Assembly (NCBI GenBank): GCA_002389265.1
Contig: DGOD01000379.1
Coordinates: forward strand, 1-7,264
DNA length: 7,264 bases
Reading direction: 5' to 3'
Source of the DNA: Gammaproteobacteria bacterium UBA4475
GTDB lineage: Bacteria; Pseudomonadota; Gammaproteobacteria; Pseudomonadales; Azotimanducaceae
Numbering within the stretch: position 1 is the first letter of the stretch; every line of letters begins with the position of its first letter. Position numbers and translations under genes: made by a program. Positions 5,984 through 7,264 of this stretch are shown one piece after another. The notes under the pieces were generated by a model. It worked only from the letters and a program-made list of their open reading frames with translations, had not been told where the DNA came from and searched no databases.

Positions 5984-7165
5984 ATGTCACCAGTAAGTGA
6001 AAACACCAAGTCCGACAGCACGTCACGGGAAGATAGTCAGATCGCGACACATCGCTTGCTGATGCTCAGCGGCGCGATCGACTTCGGCCTTGGTGCGCTC
6101 AAGGTGGGCGTCGGTATTGTAGCGAACTCTCACGCGTTAATCGCCGATGGCATCCACTCCTTCTCTGATCTGGCGACAGATATCATGGTCTGGTTTTTCA
6201 ACCGTATTGGCGCCATGGCGCCAGATGACGACCACCCTTACGGACACGCACGGTTCGAGACCTTTGGCACCTTGATTCTTGGGGCGCTTTTGATCCTGGT
6301 CGCCGGCGTCATCATCTATGACAGTATCGTGCGCTTAATGAATATTACGACCGTCCAGTTACCCGCCTGGCCAGCCCTACTGGTTGCTTTGGCGTCGATC
6401 CTGGTGAAAGAGTGGCTTTATCGCGTCACAGCCAGACTGGGCACAAAAAACCGCTCGAAGCTGATGTTGGCGAATGCCTGGCATCACCGCAGCGATGCGC
6501 TCTCATCGGTCATTGTGTTGGTCGGGGTCGGCGGAGCCATGCTAGGCTTCTCTTGGTTAGAAATGCTCGCTGCCATCGGCGTGTCTTTGATGATTGCCCA
6601 AATCGGTTGGAAGCTGGTCCGGCAAAGCGTTGAGGAACTCGTGGATACGGCCGTCGCCGAGTCCTATGTGCAGGAAATTCAAAAAAGTATCGAGGGCGTT
6701 GAAGGGGTTCGAGGCGTGCATAGCCTTCGAACCCGCAGAATGGGACCTGACGTGCTCGCCGACATTCATTTGCAGGTCAACCCCGCCATCAGTGTCTCAG
6801 AAGGCCATCATATCGGCGAATGGGTCACTCGAACCTTGCTTGAGGAATTCTCAGAGCTAACGGACGTCATTGTCCATATCGACGCCGAAGATGACGAACT
6901 GCTTGAATCCCGCGACGCAGCAAGCATTCCACCTCTACGACGAGAAATCCGCGCCGCCCTCACGGAAGCCTGGCACGCCGAGGTTACCCCCGAGGAAGTC
7001 CAGAAGATGATCCTCCATTATCTGAATCACCAGGTTGATGTGGAGCTTCACTTGAACAAGGATAGGTTCACCGACAGTGATGCTGCTGGACAATTGCAAA
7101 GTCGCCTTGAAATGCGGGTCAACCACTTACCCTGGGTGAACCGCGTTACCGTCTGGTATGGCTAA
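5984..7165 (+). CDS. CDF cation efflux transporter, FieF/YiiP-like, with extra C-terminal domain
   Basis: This 393-residue inner-membrane protein resembles E. coli YiiP (FieF, 300 residues). Six membrane segments cover about 24-220. YiiP metal sites can be matched: transport site His58/Asp62 (ADGIHSFSD) with His167/Asp171 (HHRSD); site B Asp81, His84 and His88 (DDDHPYGH); cytoplasmic site C His246 (VHSLRTRRMG), His262 (DIHLQV), His298 and Asp300 (VIVHID). The role is proton-driven export of zinc or a similar ion. YiiP has Asp where His58 stands, giving an HD-HD set that suggests zinc. After the dimerisation domain ends at about 302, some 90 further residues follow, ending in VNRVTVWYG. The ATG at 5984 is the first good start but has a poor ribosome site; an in-frame TTG at 5903 would add 27 residues unlike the family. 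Confidence 0.92.
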   Translation: MSPVSENTKSDSTSREDSQIATHRLLMLSGAIDFGLGALKVGVGIVANSHALIADGIHSFSDLATDIMVWFFNRIGAMAPDDDHPYGHARFETFGTLILGALLILVAGVIIYDSIVRLMNITTVQLPAWPALLVALASILVKEWLYRVTARLGTKNRSKLMLANAWHHRSDALSSVIVLVGVGGAMLGFSWLEMLAAIGVSLMIAQIGWKLVRQSVEELVDTAVAESYVQEIQKSIEGVEGVRGVHSLRTRRMGPDVLADIHLQVNPAISVSEGHHIGEWVTRTLLEEFSELTDVIVHIDAEDDELLESRDAASIPPLRREIRAALTEAWHAEVTPEEVQKMILHYLNHQVDVELHLNKDRFTDSDAAGQLQSRLEMRVNHLPWVNRVTVWYG

Positions 7166-7264
7166 AAACCGAGAGAATACTGCTGCGCCTGCGCCGAAAC
7201 CCTAGGCCCATGGCGCTGAAAGCCTATGGCTCCAGCATTGTTGGTAGAATTAGTAGCAGAATTA
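7166..7264. other. Non-coding tail after the YiiP-like CDF
   Basis: No supported coding frame is seen. An imperfect 7-bp stem (7208-7214 with 7222-7229, one bulged T) lies 43 bases after the CDF stop but has no T run after it. Two copies of AGAATTA (7246-7252 and 7258-7264) run into the window edge. Confidence 0.4.
7208..7229 (+). terminator. Weak hairpin, possible terminator
   Basis: CCATGGC pairs with GCC-T-ATGG across a 7-base loop. The stem is short and bulged and no U tract follows, so it does not meet the usual intrinsic terminator pattern. At best it stabilises the CDF transcript end. Confidence 0.15.

Noticed and set aside
5895..6050. 52-codon upstream extension of the FAD oxidoreductase
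   Set aside because: The Rossmann motif starts ten residues after the ATG at 5894, as usual for the family. The extension runs into the divergent CDF gene and has no family similarity.
7246..7264. Direct repeat AGAATTA at the right edge as an array or attachment site
   Set aside because: There are only two 7-base copies, and the window ends inside the second; too little to support a repeat array.

Overview
The window reads as a stretch of bacterial chromosome with moderate GC, densely packed and mostly on the minus strand. The SlyD-type isomerase and PdxH resemble their Escherichia coli counterparts closely, so I infer a gammaproteobacterium, possibly an environmental or marine one. No rRNA, tRNA, IS element, phage gene or CRISPR array was seen.

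Layout. (a) Minus strand, 3940 down to 1: slyD-like isomerase, a His-rich zinc-type CDF exporter, a 16-codon candidate leader ORF, a DSD1-family PLP enzyme, a two-hotdog MaoC protein, and the start of a luciferase-like flavin oxidoreductase cut by the left edge. Gaps are 3 to 48 bases, with ATGA overlaps at two starts, so this looks like one operon. A candidate sigma70-type promoter lies at 4078-4107. (b) Minus strand, 5894 down to 4139: an L-2-hydroxyglutarate dehydrogenase-like FAD enzyme overlapping pdxH by 17 bases. (c) Plus strand, 5984-7165: a second CDF transporter of the FieF/YiiP type with an extra C-terminal domain, divergent from (b). (d) 7166-7264: non-coding tail with a weak hairpin.

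Two themes recur. The first is divalent metal handling: two CDF pumps of different subfamilies and a SlyD protein, a family that binds nickel and zinc. The second is amino-acid or hydroxy-acid catabolism: the DSD1-MaoC-LLM enzymes and the FAD oxidoreductase, with pdxH able to supply the PLP that the DSD1 enzyme needs. The catabolic substrate cannot be read from the sequence.

Most of the window is ordinary. The best leads are the slyD/CDF junction, where the two genes are in the same frame separated by one TGA and lie in sequence that can form two competing RNA stems; the small leader ORF before the DSD1 gene; the altered catalytic motifs of the MaoC protein; and the extra C-terminal domain of the YiiP-like CDF.
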